Positions 39,719-49,429 of a stretch of DNA of 64,000 bases are shown here, piece by piece; position 1 is the stretch's first letter, and the number at the start of each line of letters is the position of its first letter. Source of the DNA: Caulobacteraceae bacterium (GTDB taxonomy: Bacteria > Pseudomonadota > Alphaproteobacteria > Caulobacterales > Aquidulcibacteraceae); the NCBI GenBank assembly GCA_016703335.1, contig JADJCG010000011.1:1-64000 (forward strand). The letters run 5' to 3'. The notes below the pieces were generated by a model. That model was not told where the DNA came from. It made no database searches and saw nothing but the letters and a program-made list of their open reading frames with translations. A program made the position numbers and the translations under genes.

Positions 39719-40054
39719 AGAATCTCGGTCGCGTCGCGTGCGCTAAACGTAACGGTCGGCAATTGCCCAACACAGCAAATGAACTGGATTCTGCGGGAGA
39801 ATTCGCAGACCATCGTGCACGCAATGCACGAGCAGTCGACAAAGCGCTCAAGACGCCCAAGACGAATTACATTGCCACTGTTCGGTATTTAGGATACTAA
39901 CACTTCATCGAATTCGTTCTTGGTTCGGTTGTTTCCTTGCCTGTCGTCAGCTCTTTGAGCTCATCGCGGCCCCGGACCTTCCACTCGCCACCCTCGAGCT
40001 TGATCACGAAGCGCGCCTCGCGCTGCGTGAATTTTGTTATACGAAAGTGCACCT
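39719..40054. other. No intact gene; leader of the cold-shock gene
   Basis: Short overlapping openings only. The 3' end probably holds the cspA promoter and a long untranslated leader, which is usual for cold-shock genes. I see nothing else that can be supported. Confidence 0.4.
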
Positions 40055-40264
40055 ATGACTACTGGAACCGTGAAGTGGTTTAACGGCCAAAAAGGCTTCG
40101 GCTTCATCCAACCTGACGATGGCGGCCCGGACGTGTTCGTCCATATTTCAGCTGTTGAACGCGCTGGATGGTCGTCGCTGAACGAAGGCCAAAAACTCAG
40201 CTTCGAAAGCGAAAAAGACAGCCGTAGCGGCAAGATGTCGGCCGGCCAACTCGTCGCCGTTTAA
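40055..40264 (+). CDS. Cold-shock domain protein (CspA family)
   Basis: A 69-residue single OB-fold with both RNA-binding motifs: KGFGFIQ (RNP1) and VFVHIS (RNP2), and the opening GTVKWFNGQ. Start at the ATG at 40055; the seven in-frame residues upstream are not part of the family. RNA chaperone in the cytoplasm. Followed 110 bases later by a small conserved-looking gene. Confidence 0.95.
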   Translation: MTTGTVKWFNGQKGFGFIQPDDGGPDVFVHISAVERAGWSSLNEGQKLSFESEKDSRSGKMSAGQLVAV

Positions 40265-40374
40265 GAGGCCTTAGGCTGTGGCGAAAGCTGTGGCGTGAGT
40301 GTTCTAGCGAATGCGGGCGGGTCGGCTTTGGTCGATGCGCCCGCTTTTTTGTTTACGCGCTTCAAGGAGTCGAA

Positions 40375-40566
40375 ATGCCGAATCTTCGTTTCACCGTCGG
40401 CCAGAGCGTGTCCGTGTCATATTCCAAGCGCTACCCTCGCGCCGACGGCGCCTATCGAGTGCTGGCTGCCATGCCGAATTCTGGCGGCGCCACGCAATAT
40501 CGCATCAAAGGCGATCTGGAAAAATTTGAGCGTATTGTCGATGAGATCCATCTCGTCGCTGCATAA
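40375..40566 (+). CDS. Small hypothetical protein (63 aa) next to the cold-shock gene
   Basis: A strong AAGGAG ribosome-binding site 5-6 bases before the ATG and balanced composition support translation. The product (MPNLRFTVGQSVSVSYS, then GAYRVLAAMPNSGGATQYRIKG) looks like a small beta-rich domain. No catalytic motif. Function unknown; the pairing with cspA may mean shared regulation. Confidence 0.65.
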   Translation: MPNLRFTVGQSVSVSYSKRYPRADGAYRVLAAMPNSGGATQYRIKGDLEKFERIVDEIHLVAA

Positions 40567-40623
40567 ACTGAGCGAGGATTTCGACGAAAATTCTAGCGCG
40601 CTACAGGCGCCATCGCACCCAGT

Positions 40624-40818
40624 TTAAGCATGACCAGCGATCGGCGGAGGCAAGAGAGTCCAAAGGCCAACATTAAGGGCCGCGTCGATGCGACGAGCCC
40701 ACAAGTCGGTGCTATCGCCTACGGTTTGGATTTCGGCGTAATCGGTGTGCGCCCATCCAGCGCGAAGGTGACCGTTCTGAAGGCGGTCGAAGATCAGAGT
40801 AAGAGCGGCATTATCCAT
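40624..40818 (-). CDS. Small hypothetical protein (64 aa)
   Basis: Reads MDNAALTLIFDRLQNGHLRA, then GWAHTDYAEIQTVGDSTDLW. Protein-like composition, but no clear ribosome-binding site and an overlapping plus-strand opening (40630-40857). Not recognised. Could be a fragment. Confidence 0.35.
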   Translation of the reverse strand: MDNAALTLIFDRLQNGHLRAGWAHTDYAEIQTVGDSTDLWARRIDAALNVGLWTLLPPPIAGHA

Positions 40819-40920
40819 GGCGCTAGGCTTACGCTTCGCCACCTCGATCCGCCATGACTATGCGCTTCGTTCGATTTCAAACTGAATAGCCCCCTCCCCC
40901 GACGACCGATCGCTTGCACC

Positions 40921-41005
40921 GATTTTCGCGACCGGCTTACCCTCCCGATTGCGGTCAGTGATTTAGCGCGCACAGCAGCGGCGTGATTTCGCCGAGAACA
41001 GCCGG
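40921..41005 (+). repeat. Dispersed hairpin repeat, copy A
   Basis: About 85 bases sharing GACCGGCTTAC, CTCCCGATTGCGGTCA and TTAGCGC blocks with copies at 44281, 45919 and 54621. A GACCG...CGGTC inverted repeat spans its first half. The surrounding stretch 40858-41187 holds no gene I can support. Confidence 0.7.
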
Positions 41006-41187
41006 CTTTGTATTCTATGCTGAGCGTCGGTTCTGAGAGTCACTTCAGCCGCTGAGATCCAACTTCGTTCAATGGAACGACGCGAGGATACTAGGATAGG
41101 CCTAATTCGATCTTCACCTTCATTACCAACGCGATTTCAACTTTTTTTCGCGGACCCTGCTTGGCGCACGGTGGATTGGAAATTCCC

Positions 41188-41583
41188 ATGGCTGCACATG
41201 CAAATGCCTCGTTGTCGATAGCGGCGACCTGGGTGGACAATGTTCAATACTTCGGGCCTGACCGTCGGCGCGCGTGCCTGTCCGTCGTCGGTAAAGAGCG
41301 GCGTGTTGCAAACTCGGCGTCGTCCGTGCCGTCTCTGTGGTCAGCCCTTCGCAAACTTCGATTTCATGCGCTGGACGCCTACGGACAAGCTGGCGTTGCA
41401 GCCTTCGTTGCTCGCACCAAGGCGGTCGCAGAGCTGGCTGAAGTGAGCCAAGAGATCGAGATCTGGGAAGATCTCACCCATCTTGCCTTCAAATTATCGA
41501 TGTCACCTACGGGGCAAGACCCGCGAGCGGATATCATGCGCCGACTCGATAGCGTTTGCACGCGCGGGTCATCTGCGAGTTAG
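41188..41583 (+). CDS. Hypothetical protein with an FGPDRRR motif (131 aa)
   Basis: Start at the ATG at 41188 (MAAHANASL). The N-terminal part contains VQYFGPDRRRACLSVVGKERR, a basic motif seen at the N-terminus of many small alphaproteobacterial proteins; the rest is helical (VARTKAVAELAEVSQEIEIW). No membrane segment or catalytic motif. Not recognised beyond that. Confidence 0.5.
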   Translation: MAAHANASLSIAATWVDNVQYFGPDRRRACLSVVGKERRVANSASSVPSLWSALRKLRFHALDAYGQAGVAAFVARTKAVAELAEVSQEIEIWEDLTHLAFKLSMSPTGQDPRADIMRRLDSVCTRGSSAS

Positions 41584-41687
41584 CTCCACGAATCTAGTTG
41601 ACTGGCCGTTCTCGCCGAAATCCGCCGCCTGCATCCATCGGGATCATGCGCGGCCTTTGCCACGCGATCCCCAGGGCCGCCATACGA

Positions 41688-42422
41688 TCATGCCTTAAGT
41701 CGCCACGTTCCTTCAACGCTCTGCGTGAAGACGGCCATGTTGCCGGCGTCAAAGTCAGGATCGCGATTGCCGAGATCAAAGAACCAGGCGAACCCCTGAC
41801 GCACTCGCCAATAGCTTACCTTCGTTTCGTCAATTCCCAGCGGACCGCACGCAACGATGGGGCGGCCTTCAGCTAATCTGGCGCGTGCAGCGGCGCTCGG
41901 CGCGATCAGCAAGGCGTCCGTTGGCCATCCCTCGCGTTCGGCTGGAACGATCTCACACGATCCCCGATCGCGACCAGACAATTCCGCAATCGCGGCATTA
42001 AGCGCGCCTCGCTGATCAGGATCAGTTCCGTAGAGCGCAACAACAACGCGCCCCCTCCCAGCGTCGCCGTAAACGGCGGAGCTTTCATAAGAGATCTCGG
42101 CGCGGTGCGCGCCACCCGCGTATGAGAGAGTCGTCTCAACGCCGCTGCAGGTAGCCGCACGATAGAGCAGCGCCTCGTCACCAGGCAGCATGAGTTCTTT
42201 CACGCTCCAGGTGCATCCTTCGAGTTCCGGCGTACGCACATTAGGATCGGCGACGAGCAATACGCTCGCTTCGGACTGACACAAACCTGTGCCGGCAAGC
42301 CGGGCACCGCCATCTGCGCAGGCGCCTGGCGCAACATTCGAAGCGTCGCCAGAGGACTCTCCCGCCGTCGGACCACACCCTGCAAGGAGAGCGAACGAAA
42401 TCGCGACGCACAAGAAACGCAT
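41688..42422 (-). CDS. Putative lipoprotein of unknown function
   Basis: About 244 residues. The start at 42422 gives a clear lipoprotein signal (MRFLCVAISFALLAGC) and has an AGGTGGGG site upstream. The mature part contains six or more cysteines and no recognised domain. Same strand as, and downstream of, a secreted hydrolase gene. Confidence 0.65.
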   Translation of the reverse strand: MRFLCVAISFALLAGCGPTAGESSGDASNVAPGACADGGARLAGTGLCQSEASVLLVADPNVRTPELEGCTWSVKELMLPGDEALLYRAATCSGVETTLSYAGGAHRAEISYESSAVYGDAGRGRVVVALYGTDPDQRGALNAAIAELSGRDRGSCEIVPAEREGWPTDALLIAPSAAARARLAEGRPIVACGPLGIDETKVSYWRVRQGFAWFFDLGNRDPDFDAGNMAVFTQSVEGTWRLKA

Positions 42423-42530
42423 GGCCCCCACCTCTTCTTTCGAATGAGGATGCTCGCATTCTGCCCCCCGAAGCACAAGCTGGGCGCCTCAAGCCTCATG
42501 CCTAATCTGGCTCGATCGTGCCGCATCCAG

Positions 42531-43332
42531 TCACCGACCGGCGCACGTTCCGCCTATCATGCCCTCACGGCGCAGAAAGCTTTCAAGGGTCGAAGACGCG
42601 CGCGCCGCCGCCTCGGCGTTGTAACCGAACGTGACACGCTGACCGATCAGCGGCGGAAAGCGCATCGTCCTCGCCGGATCAAGGCTCGGCACATCAAAGC
42701 CATGCGACGCGCCCGCAAATGTCACGACATCGAGGGCGGCGCTCTCCGCCTGCCTCGCGGCCACGAATGCACGCAAGTCCGATTCCGGGGTCACATTGTC
42801 CGCTGTCCCCTGAAGAACAAGTACTGGCAGAGCGTTTCCGTAGGGCTGCGGGCGCCGCACCGTTGGATAGTACATTGCGACCGCGCGGAATCCGGAATCG
42901 GGCAGCGCCGCCAATGTCCAAGCGCCTTCCGCTCCCAGCGACCATCCAATCACCACTCCCGGACATTCGCTTCGGGCTCTTCCTGCCGCACGCTCGATCG
43001 TGAGCGCATCGGCGACAATAGCAGCCATACGATCTCCAGGAGATCCGTCCTCCGCACCCGGCACAAAACGCGCGGCGCCGTGATAGTCGATGATCAGTGC
43101 GTCAACACCACGCTGATTAAGCCAGGTCGCGGCGCGGAAATAGTGCTCATCATCGCCCAAGATCGACATGCCGCTTGATCCAGGCAGCAACACCGCCCAC
43201 GGTCGCGCTACAGTGTCCTCCTGACGCAGGGCGCCAAAAATAATGATCCGCAGCCACTTCTGCTCGCGCATTGGCGGCAAACAGACAAAGCGAAGCGAGG
43301 ACAGCCAACACGACTCGTAGCGACATTGTCAT
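42531..43332 (-). CDS. Secreted alpha/beta hydrolase (dienelactone-hydrolase-like), one frameshift
   Basis: A signal peptide (MSLRVVLAVLASLCLFAANARAE) lies in one frame and the enzyme in another; the change is at about 43228-43240, at a TTTTT run. The enzyme has the oxyanion segment VLLPGSSGMSILG, nucleophile VVIGWSLGAEGAW, acid LVLQGTADNVTPESDL and base FAGASHGFDVP. About 260 residues, periplasmic after cleavage. Substrate unknown. Confidence 0.75.
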
Positions 43333-43479
43333 TCTCCCATCAACCGAGAGCCATCAGCTAGTCGCAGGATGTGGCAGAACTGGGCTCGCGATTTCGGCAA
43401 CCACTTTCAAACAATTGGGCAGCGCAGCGTTGGCGCCGCGCACCCGCGCTAATGGAGAGGCGCAATGAAGTCGAAGGCC

Positions 43480-44105
43480 ACGCGGCTCTGGACCGGCGGT
43501 AGTCTGGGTATGAGCGGGCGTGGCACCATTTTCAACATCGCGCCGGAGCGCGCGGTCGACGAAACAACTGGAAACCTTGCCTTCCGCTTCGTCAGGGAGC
43601 AGCTTCCATCACCCGACGCGCAAGCCTTGCGAAGAGGCCTTCGACCGGCAGGCTGTGAATGATGGCCTCGGATAGCACCGCCTGGTCGCTCTGCGAAACT
43701 CTCGCGACGGGCCGAGGATCGGCGACCGCCAGGGTTTCGGCGCGCTGAACGCGCACGCGACGCCGACTTGGCTCGCGGCCACTTCGATCTCACCGCCCGA
43801 TCGATCAGAACCGATATCGCCCTTCTTGGAGATGGCGTCGTTGGCTTTCGGATCGGCTTCGTTGAAAGACAACGGCGCAATCAGCAAAGGCGGCGCTCGG
43901 ATCGGCTATTCGTCGGCCAGTTTGAAACGCTTGTGCGCGTCATCACCCACTGATTACCGAATCTCCCGGCGGCGCGCTTGTCGATGCGCTTAGTCTGTCT
44001 GCTTCGCCTACGAGAGAACTTTGCACGCGAGCTGACAGCGCCTTTGCCACCGCGCCTGGTACACAAGGCTCTGGTGAAGACGCTGCGCTCATCTCGTGTC
44101 TCGTT
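43480..44105 (+). pseudogene. Decayed tandem copy of the downstream parA gene and its leader
   Basis: The DNA aligns, with many small changes and an internal deletion, to the intact copy about 0.9-1 kb further on. Examples: 43853-43875 (ATCGGCTTCGTTGAAAGACAAC) matches 44802-44823; 43905-43921 (CTCGGATCGGCTATTCGTC) matches 44845-44863; 44051-44063 (CACCGCGCCTGGT) matches 45020-45032. The leader GGGTATGAGCGGGCG at 43497 matches 44402. No frame stays open for long, so it is not functional. Confidence 0.75.
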
Positions 44106-44280
44106 CGATCCCCTTCGATCTACACTGCTTTTCTGCGCTGACGCACGATCTGTTGGACCGCATTCCCGCGACCGGACGCAAACGACAGGGCCAACATCTG
44201 GAGAGATGCGCTGCCGGAAGAAAATGAAGAAGGCGAAGATGAAGGCGGCGCGACCGCGCCCTAACGCGCGCCATCAACAT

Positions 44281-44363
44281 GATTTTCGCGACCGGCCTAC
44301 TGTCTCGATTGCGGTCACCTGCATAGCGCACGCACCAATGGCGCGATGTCGCCGGGGCCGGAC
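44281..44363 (+). repeat. Dispersed hairpin repeat, copy B
   Basis: Shares GATTTTCGCGACCGGC with copy A exactly and TCTCGATTGCGGTCA with copy D. Lies between the decayed and intact parA copies. Confidence 0.7.
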
Positions 44364-44552
44364 GGCCGACTCGCGGCGCCGGGCGGTACAAGTGCCCACA
44401 ATGGGTATGAGCGGGCGATGGCATCAGGATTTTCGCGATCGCGCCGTGTTGGGCGCTGCGAACACTCCGATGACAATGTGCGAAGACTCTGGATAAAGTT
44501 GCACCCTCATCCGCTTCGTCAGGGTTGCAGCTGACATTCACCCGGACGCGCA

Positions 44553-45455
44553 ATGTCTGCGAAGATAATCTCCATCTCAAATATGAAGGGCGGCGTGGGC
44601 AAGACCACCATCTCGGTCGCTCTCGCGCAAACTCTCGCGATGGGATCCGACAATCGGCCGTCCGCCAAGGTGCTGGTAGTCGACCTGGACGCGCAGGCCA
44701 ACGCCTCGTTTTGGCTTTGCGGCCACGCCAATCTCACCGCTCACATCGACCAGAACACAACCATCGACACCTTCTTGGAAAACGCCGTTGTCTTCGGGAA
44801 ATCGGCTTCGTTGAAAGACAACGTGCACTCAGCAAAGGCGCACTCGGATCGGCTATTCGTCGTCCCGTCGAGTCCGCACCTGCGCATCATCGAGCGCGAA
44901 CTGATCGTCTTTCTCTCCCGGCGGCACCGCAATCTCCTTGAAGTAGAGCGGGTGGTCAGCGATCTGCTTGAGCAACAGTTGCAAGAACTTGGCATGTTGT
45001 TTGATGTCATCATCTTTGACACCGCGCCTGGTATTTCCGCGCTCACGGAAGCGGCGCTGCGCTTATCGCAAGTCGTCGTCGTTCCAACCGTTCCCGACTA
45101 TATATCTAATCTGGGTCTTCTGTCTTTCTGCCGCACCGTCAGTTGGACCAGCAATGATCCCAAGACCGTGATCAAGAGAATGCCATGGGTGATTGCGAAC
45201 AAGGTGAAGCAAAGCAAGCACCATCAGCTCATGCTCGAACAGATGCGGAGCGCATCCGCAGGCGACGACCGCGAGTTCAATATGTTTCGCACGGAGATCC
45301 CCAGTTCACCGCGCATCGACGAGATTGCGTCCAACTTAGACATGGACGGAGAACTCGGCTTTGACTCCGACGGCGCAGATGTATTCTCTGCGCTGGCGAA
45401 AGAAGTGCTCGAAGTCGCTGGGCAGATATCGACAACCGACACTCGCGCCGAATGA
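44553..45455 (+). CDS. ParA-family ATPase, orphan
   Basis: A 300-residue deviant Walker ATPase: SNMKGGVGKTTISVALAQTL, VLVVDLDAQANAS, FDVIIFDTAPGISALTEAAL. Such proteins position plasmids, chromosomes or protein complexes on the nucleoid. No parB gene or clear parS-like repeat is next to it, so it may be an orphan or a relic of a mobile replicon. Followed by a strong terminator. A decayed copy lies directly upstream. Confidence 0.88.
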   Translation: MSAKIISISNMKGGVGKTTISVALAQTLAMGSDNRPSAKVLVVDLDAQANASFWLCGHANLTAHIDQNTTIDTFLENAVVFGKSASLKDNVHSAKAHSDRLFVVPSSPHLRIIERELIVFLSRRHRNLLEVERVVSDLLEQQLQELGMLFDVIIFDTAPGISALTEAALRLSQVVVVPTVPDYISNLGLLSFCRTVSWTSNDPKTVIKRMPWVIANKVKQSKHHQLMLEQMRSASAGDDREFNMFRTEIPSSPRIDEIASNLDMDGELGFDSDGADVFSALAKEVLEVAGQISTTDTRAE

Positions 45456-45468
45456 TCACACGTCATCA

Positions 45469-45864
45469 CTAAGGCGCGATCCGACCGGCGGGGCTATTCC
45501 GCCGGTGGGTTTTTTTCCAGCGCTCAATCGCGCGCTGCTCATCGGGAGCATGACTGCGACCGGCCTGGCGCCATGCGGCCTCGTCCAGCTCACTACCATG
45601 GGTCGACAGGGTTAGATCCTTCTTCTGCGGCGGCTCGACAAACTTCTCCAATTTTATCGATTTGCTGACGGAGTTTTTGTTCTTGAAGTCGGCGACCAGC
45701 GTGTGGCTCTGGATTCCACCGACTTCGGCGGAAAACCAGCTGAGAAGGCACTCGTTGTCCGATTGCATGCAACAAAAGAAGATGTCCCGCGTCGCGCAGT
45801 CGTAGTCGACGCCGCCGCGCCACTCGCCCGGCGTTCTTCTACGGTCTGGCTGGGACGAATACAT
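45469..45864 (-). CDS. Hypothetical protein (131 aa)
   Basis: Reads YDCATRDIFFCCMQSDNECL, then SAEVGGIQSHTLVADF, then KSIKLEKFVEPPQKKDL. The cysteine-containing DCATR segment resembles small exported proteins of unknown function, but no signal peptide is seen at the given start, so the 5' end may be broken by an indel. The last part overlaps the ParA terminator. Weakly supported as a whole. Confidence 0.45.
   Translation of the reverse strand: MYSSQPDRRRTPGEWRGGVDYDCATRDIFFCCMQSDNECLLSWFSAEVGGIQSHTLVADFKNKNSVSKSIKLEKFVEPPQKKDLTLSTHGSELDEAAWRQAGRSHAPDEQRAIERWKKTHRRNSPAGRIAP
45484..45517 (+). terminator. Rho-independent terminator after the ParA gene
   Basis: 8-bp stem ACCGGCGG / CCGCCGGT, loop GGCTATT, then GGG and seven T. 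It overlaps the 3' end of the convergent hypothetical gene. Confidence 0.92.
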
Positions 45865-45918
45865 GCCTTCCTAAAGCTCTTCGGTAAGGTCCCGGTTAGA
45901 GCAAAGCAAACCCGTCAG

Positions 45919-46000
45919 CGCGAGTGGCCTGATCCCTCGATTGCAGTCACTCGCGCAGCGCATGCAGCAATGACGCGATCTAGCCGACAACGGTCATTGC
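45919..46000 (+). repeat. Dispersed hairpin repeat, copy C (diverged)
   Basis: CCTCGATTGCAGTCACTCGCGCAGCGC region aligns with copies A, B and D. The stem here is GAGTG...CACTC instead of GACCG...CGGTC, so pairing is kept with different bases. Confidence 0.55.
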
Positions 46001-46058
46001 TCATCCTCGGAACGCGGCGAAGTGCGCTACCATTGTTCTCGCGCCTAGAAGGGAGGGT

Positions 46059-46751
46059 CTACAACTGGTTCAACCGATAGCCGTACCCTGCATCCGCCGA
46101 GATCAGTGTGGGACCCTGTGGATCGATTTCGACTTTCTCGCGTAATTGCCCAATGTAAACTCTCAAATACCTTATGTCGGCGTCCACCGAGCCCCAGACC
46201 GCCTCCAGCAAACGCTCATGCGGAACGGGCTTGCCGATGTTGAGTGCGAGTTCGGCGAGAAGATCGAATTCCTTGCGCGAAAGTTTCACTAGCTCACCTG
46301 CCCGCGTCACCACACGGCGTGAGAGGTCGATCTCTAAATGGCCGGTCCGCACGACGGGCGCGGCACCGCGAACCTGTATGCCGTGACGCAGGGCGGAGCG
46401 AGCGCGCGCCAGCAATTCCGCTACCCCGAACGGCTTGGTGACGTAGTCATCGGCGCCGAGGTCGAGCGCACGAACCTTTGACGCTTCGTCGTCGCGCGCC
46501 GTCAGCACAATGATCGGCGTCAGGTCCCCCCTGGTGCGCATGTCAGCAAGCAGCGTCAAGCCGTCCTGATCCGGAAGACCGAGATCAAGGATCGCAAGAT
46601 CGACTGAATATTCCCCCAGACGTTGCTTCGCCGACGTCACGCTTCCCGCCTCAACCACGGCGTAGCCTTCGGCCTTGAAGGTTGCTGCGAGGGTGGCGCG
46701 CAATGGCTTGTCGTCCTCCACAAGCAACACGCGCGGCGCGTCTTTCGTCAT
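46059..46751 (-). CDS. kdpE: Potassium-responsive response regulator KdpE
   Basis: A 230-residue OmpR-type regulator: MTKDAPRVLLVEDDKPLRATL, phospho-Asp in LAILDLGLPDQDGLT, TARDDEASKVRALDLGADDYVTKPF, and a C-terminal winged helix (KLSRKEFDLLAELALNIGK, YLRVYIGQLREKVE). Its ATG overlaps the kdpD stop by 4 bases. Activates kdpFABC when phosphorylated by KdpD. Confidence 0.94.
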   Translation of the reverse strand: MTKDAPRVLLVEDDKPLRATLAATFKAEGYAVVEAGSVTSAKQRLGEYSVDLAILDLGLPDQDGLTLLADMRTRGDLTPIIVLTARDDEASKVRALDLGADDYVTKPFGVAELLARARSALRHGIQVRGAAPVVRTGHLEIDLSRRVVTRAGELVKLSRKEFDLLAELALNIGKPVPHERLLEAVWGSVDADIRYLRVYIGQLREKVEIDPQGPTLISADAGYGYRLNQL

Positions 46752-49424
46752 TCGGCTTCTTCTGCAATTGGCAAACGGATGCTCACCACTGCGCCCGGAC
46801 GATCGGAACGGTTCGCCGCCTCGATCGATCCGCCCTGAGCTTCAAGAAAGCCTTTTGCAATTGCGAGCCCTAGCCCCGTCCCTGGCGGACGGCCGTCGCC
46901 TTCGACGCCGCGCGCGAACTTGTCAAAAAGATGCGCTATCGCGCCAGGCGGAAATCCCTCGCCTTCGTCGAGCACCTCGATGACCACGCGCGCATCTTGG
47001 CGAAAAGCCCGAACCAGCACGGTCGAACCATCAGGCACGTATTTCGCCGCGTTTTCGAGAACGTTTCCGATTGCAGCTTCGACTAAATTCTGGTCGACGA
47101 GCGCGCGTGGCAGGCCGGTCGATACATCCCGCGAGATGACCTTGTTTCGCAGAACCACGCGCATCCGCTCCAATGCGTGTTCAACCAGGTCCAACACTTC
47201 CACCGGCTGCTTCTTGATGTGCACGGCCCCGGCGTCGATCCTGCTCATGTCGAGGAGATTCTCGATGAAACGCGTGAGTCGGCGCACCTCCGTTCGAGCG
47301 GTCTCCAACAACTCGTCGCGCGTTGAGGCGCTGTGTTTGTCACCGAATTTCTGCAAGCTCTCAATTGCCGTGCGGATCGTGGAGAGCGGCGTGCGCAAAT
47401 CGTGTGAGACCGACGCGAGTAACGTGCCTTTCAATCGCTCGCCCTCGGCTTCGACCCGAGCGTCAGCCGCCTCATGCTGGAACCGCGCACGATCAAGCGC
47501 GATGCCGGCTTGCGCCGACAGCAAATCCAAAACGCGACGTTGGTCTGGATCGAGCCGCTCGGCTTCGTCCAGCGGGCGCACGCCGATAACGCCGACAAAA
47601 CCGTGCTCGCCCGGGATCGGCACGAAGAGCCAGCGGGCGCCATGCAATGTGTCGGAGCCCCGCCCCGCCTCCCGGCGCCGCGAGAACGCCCACTGAGCAG
47701 CGGCCATATCATCGGCGCCCAGAATTTCCGGTCCCGGCGCTTCGCCAATGAGTTCCAGATCCCCCTTTCGCGCAGACAGCATGACGACACGCGCGAACAG
47801 CAGACGCGCAGCCGTCTCGGCGGTGCTTGCCGCGATGTCGGCCTCTTCTTCTTTACCCACTAGGCCGCGCGCAAAACCTTCTAGGTCGGTTGCCCGGCGC
47901 GCCTGTTTCCTGGCGATCAATGTCTGCGCGCGTGTTCGGGCGGCAACGCCACTCATGGCCAAGCCAATGGCGATGAAGAAAATGAAGGCATAGATATTCG
48001 ACGGGTCGGCGATCGTGAATGTGTGCAGTGGCGGGATCAGAAAAGAAATTGTACGCCAGCGCTGACGTGATCGCGGTGAAAATTGAAACGGCCATGCCAA
48101 AGCGGATGGCCGCCGCGATGATTGCGAGCACGAACACGAGTGAGATGTTCGGCAGTTCGCCCCATTGATCGATGAACACCGCAAACGCCGTCGCAAGCGC
48201 CACAAACACCGACGCTGCGAAATAGCCGCCTGGCTCACCCAACGGCGGCGGGCGAAGCACTTCGCCGATGACAGCCGCAGGCTTGCGCTCATCGCGCGGG
48301 CAGATCTCGATAGCAATGTCACCTGCGCTGCGCACCAATCGCCGGATGATTGACCCCCGGACAAGCTCAAACCAGAGCGGTCGTGAGGCCGCGCCGATAA
48401 TGATGTGGGTGACGTTCTGCTCGCGCGCGTAAGCGAGTATTTCCGCCGCTTTGTCGTCACCATTCAGCGAACGTGTCGTCCCGCCCAACTCTTCTGCTAA
48501 CCGAAAGGCCTCCAACAGGGCATCACGCGCACGCTTTGGCGCTCGTTCCGATTCAGGCGTTGCGACATTAATCGCCTCCCACGGCGCATGAAGACGATCC
48601 GCCATTCTTTTGGCGCGTCGAACAACTGTCAGCGAGGCCGCTGTCGCATCGACGCAGGCCAGCACGCGATCGGTAGCCTCCCATGGGCCGGAAATCCCGT
48701 GCTCGGCCATGTGGGCGCGCATGGCGTCTTCCACGCGATCGGCGGCGCGTCGCAAGGCAAGCTCACGAAGTGCTGTGATATTTCCGGCGGTGAAGAAGTT
48801 CGCTAGCGCGCGTTGCGCCGCTTCTTGTGGGTAGACCTTGCCATCGCGGAGCCGCTGCTGCAGCTCCTCCGGCGTGATGTCCACCACCTCGATTTCATCA
48901 GCGATGTCGAGAACGCTATCGGGCACTGTCTCACGGACCTGCACCTGCGTGATCTTCGCTACAATATCATTGGCGCTTTCGAGGTGCTGGACATTCATCG
49001 TTGAGAATACATCGATGCCGGCAGCCAGAAGATCGCGAACGTCCATCCAGCGCTTGGGATGACTGACCCCTTCCGCGTTTGTGTGCGCCAGCTCGTCAAC
49101 GAGCACGAGCTTGGGCTTACGCTTTAGGATCGCATCGAGATCCATCTCCTTGAGCGTCTGCCCGCGATACGAAATTTGCCGGCGCGGAACGAGTTCGAGT
49201 CCGCGAAGCAGCGCCTGGGTCTCCTCTCGGCCGTGGTGTTCAACAACACCAATCACGACATCGACGCCCTCGCGCTTCTTGTTGTGGGCTTCGATCAGCA
49301 TCTCGTAAGTTTTGCCGACGCCGGGAGCCGCGCCGAGGAAAACTTTCAATCGACCGCGCCCTTCCTTTGACGCCACCTTTAAGAGCGCGTCTGGCGAAGG
49401 GCGTGTTTGATCGCTTGAGGGCAT
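46748..49424 (-). CDS. kdpD: Sensor histidine kinase KdpD, one frameshift
   Basis: About 892 residues, normal for KdpD. The N-terminal KdpD domain has Walker A VFLGAAPGVGKTYEML and LVDELAHTNAEGVSHPKRW; a USP-like domain follows, then four transmembrane helices, a GAF region, and the kinase core with His in LLASVSHDLRTPLSTIRTAI and ATP-binding GTGLGLAIAKGF. Sense changes frame at about 48040-48045 inside the membrane region (YNFF, then LIPPLHTF); one missing T in a T-rich run explains it. Senses low potassium or turgor. Confidence 0.93.
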
Positions 49425-49429
49425 CGGGT

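Noticed and set aside
42444..43178. Plus-strand opening of 244 codons
   Set aside because: It is antisense to the secreted hydrolase, whose catalytic motifs are plain, and its product is Arg-rich with no domain.
43465..43662. Plus-strand 65-codon ORF as a separate gene
   Set aside because: Its first part is the leader region that is also duplicated before the intact parA, so it is better explained as part of the decayed duplicate.
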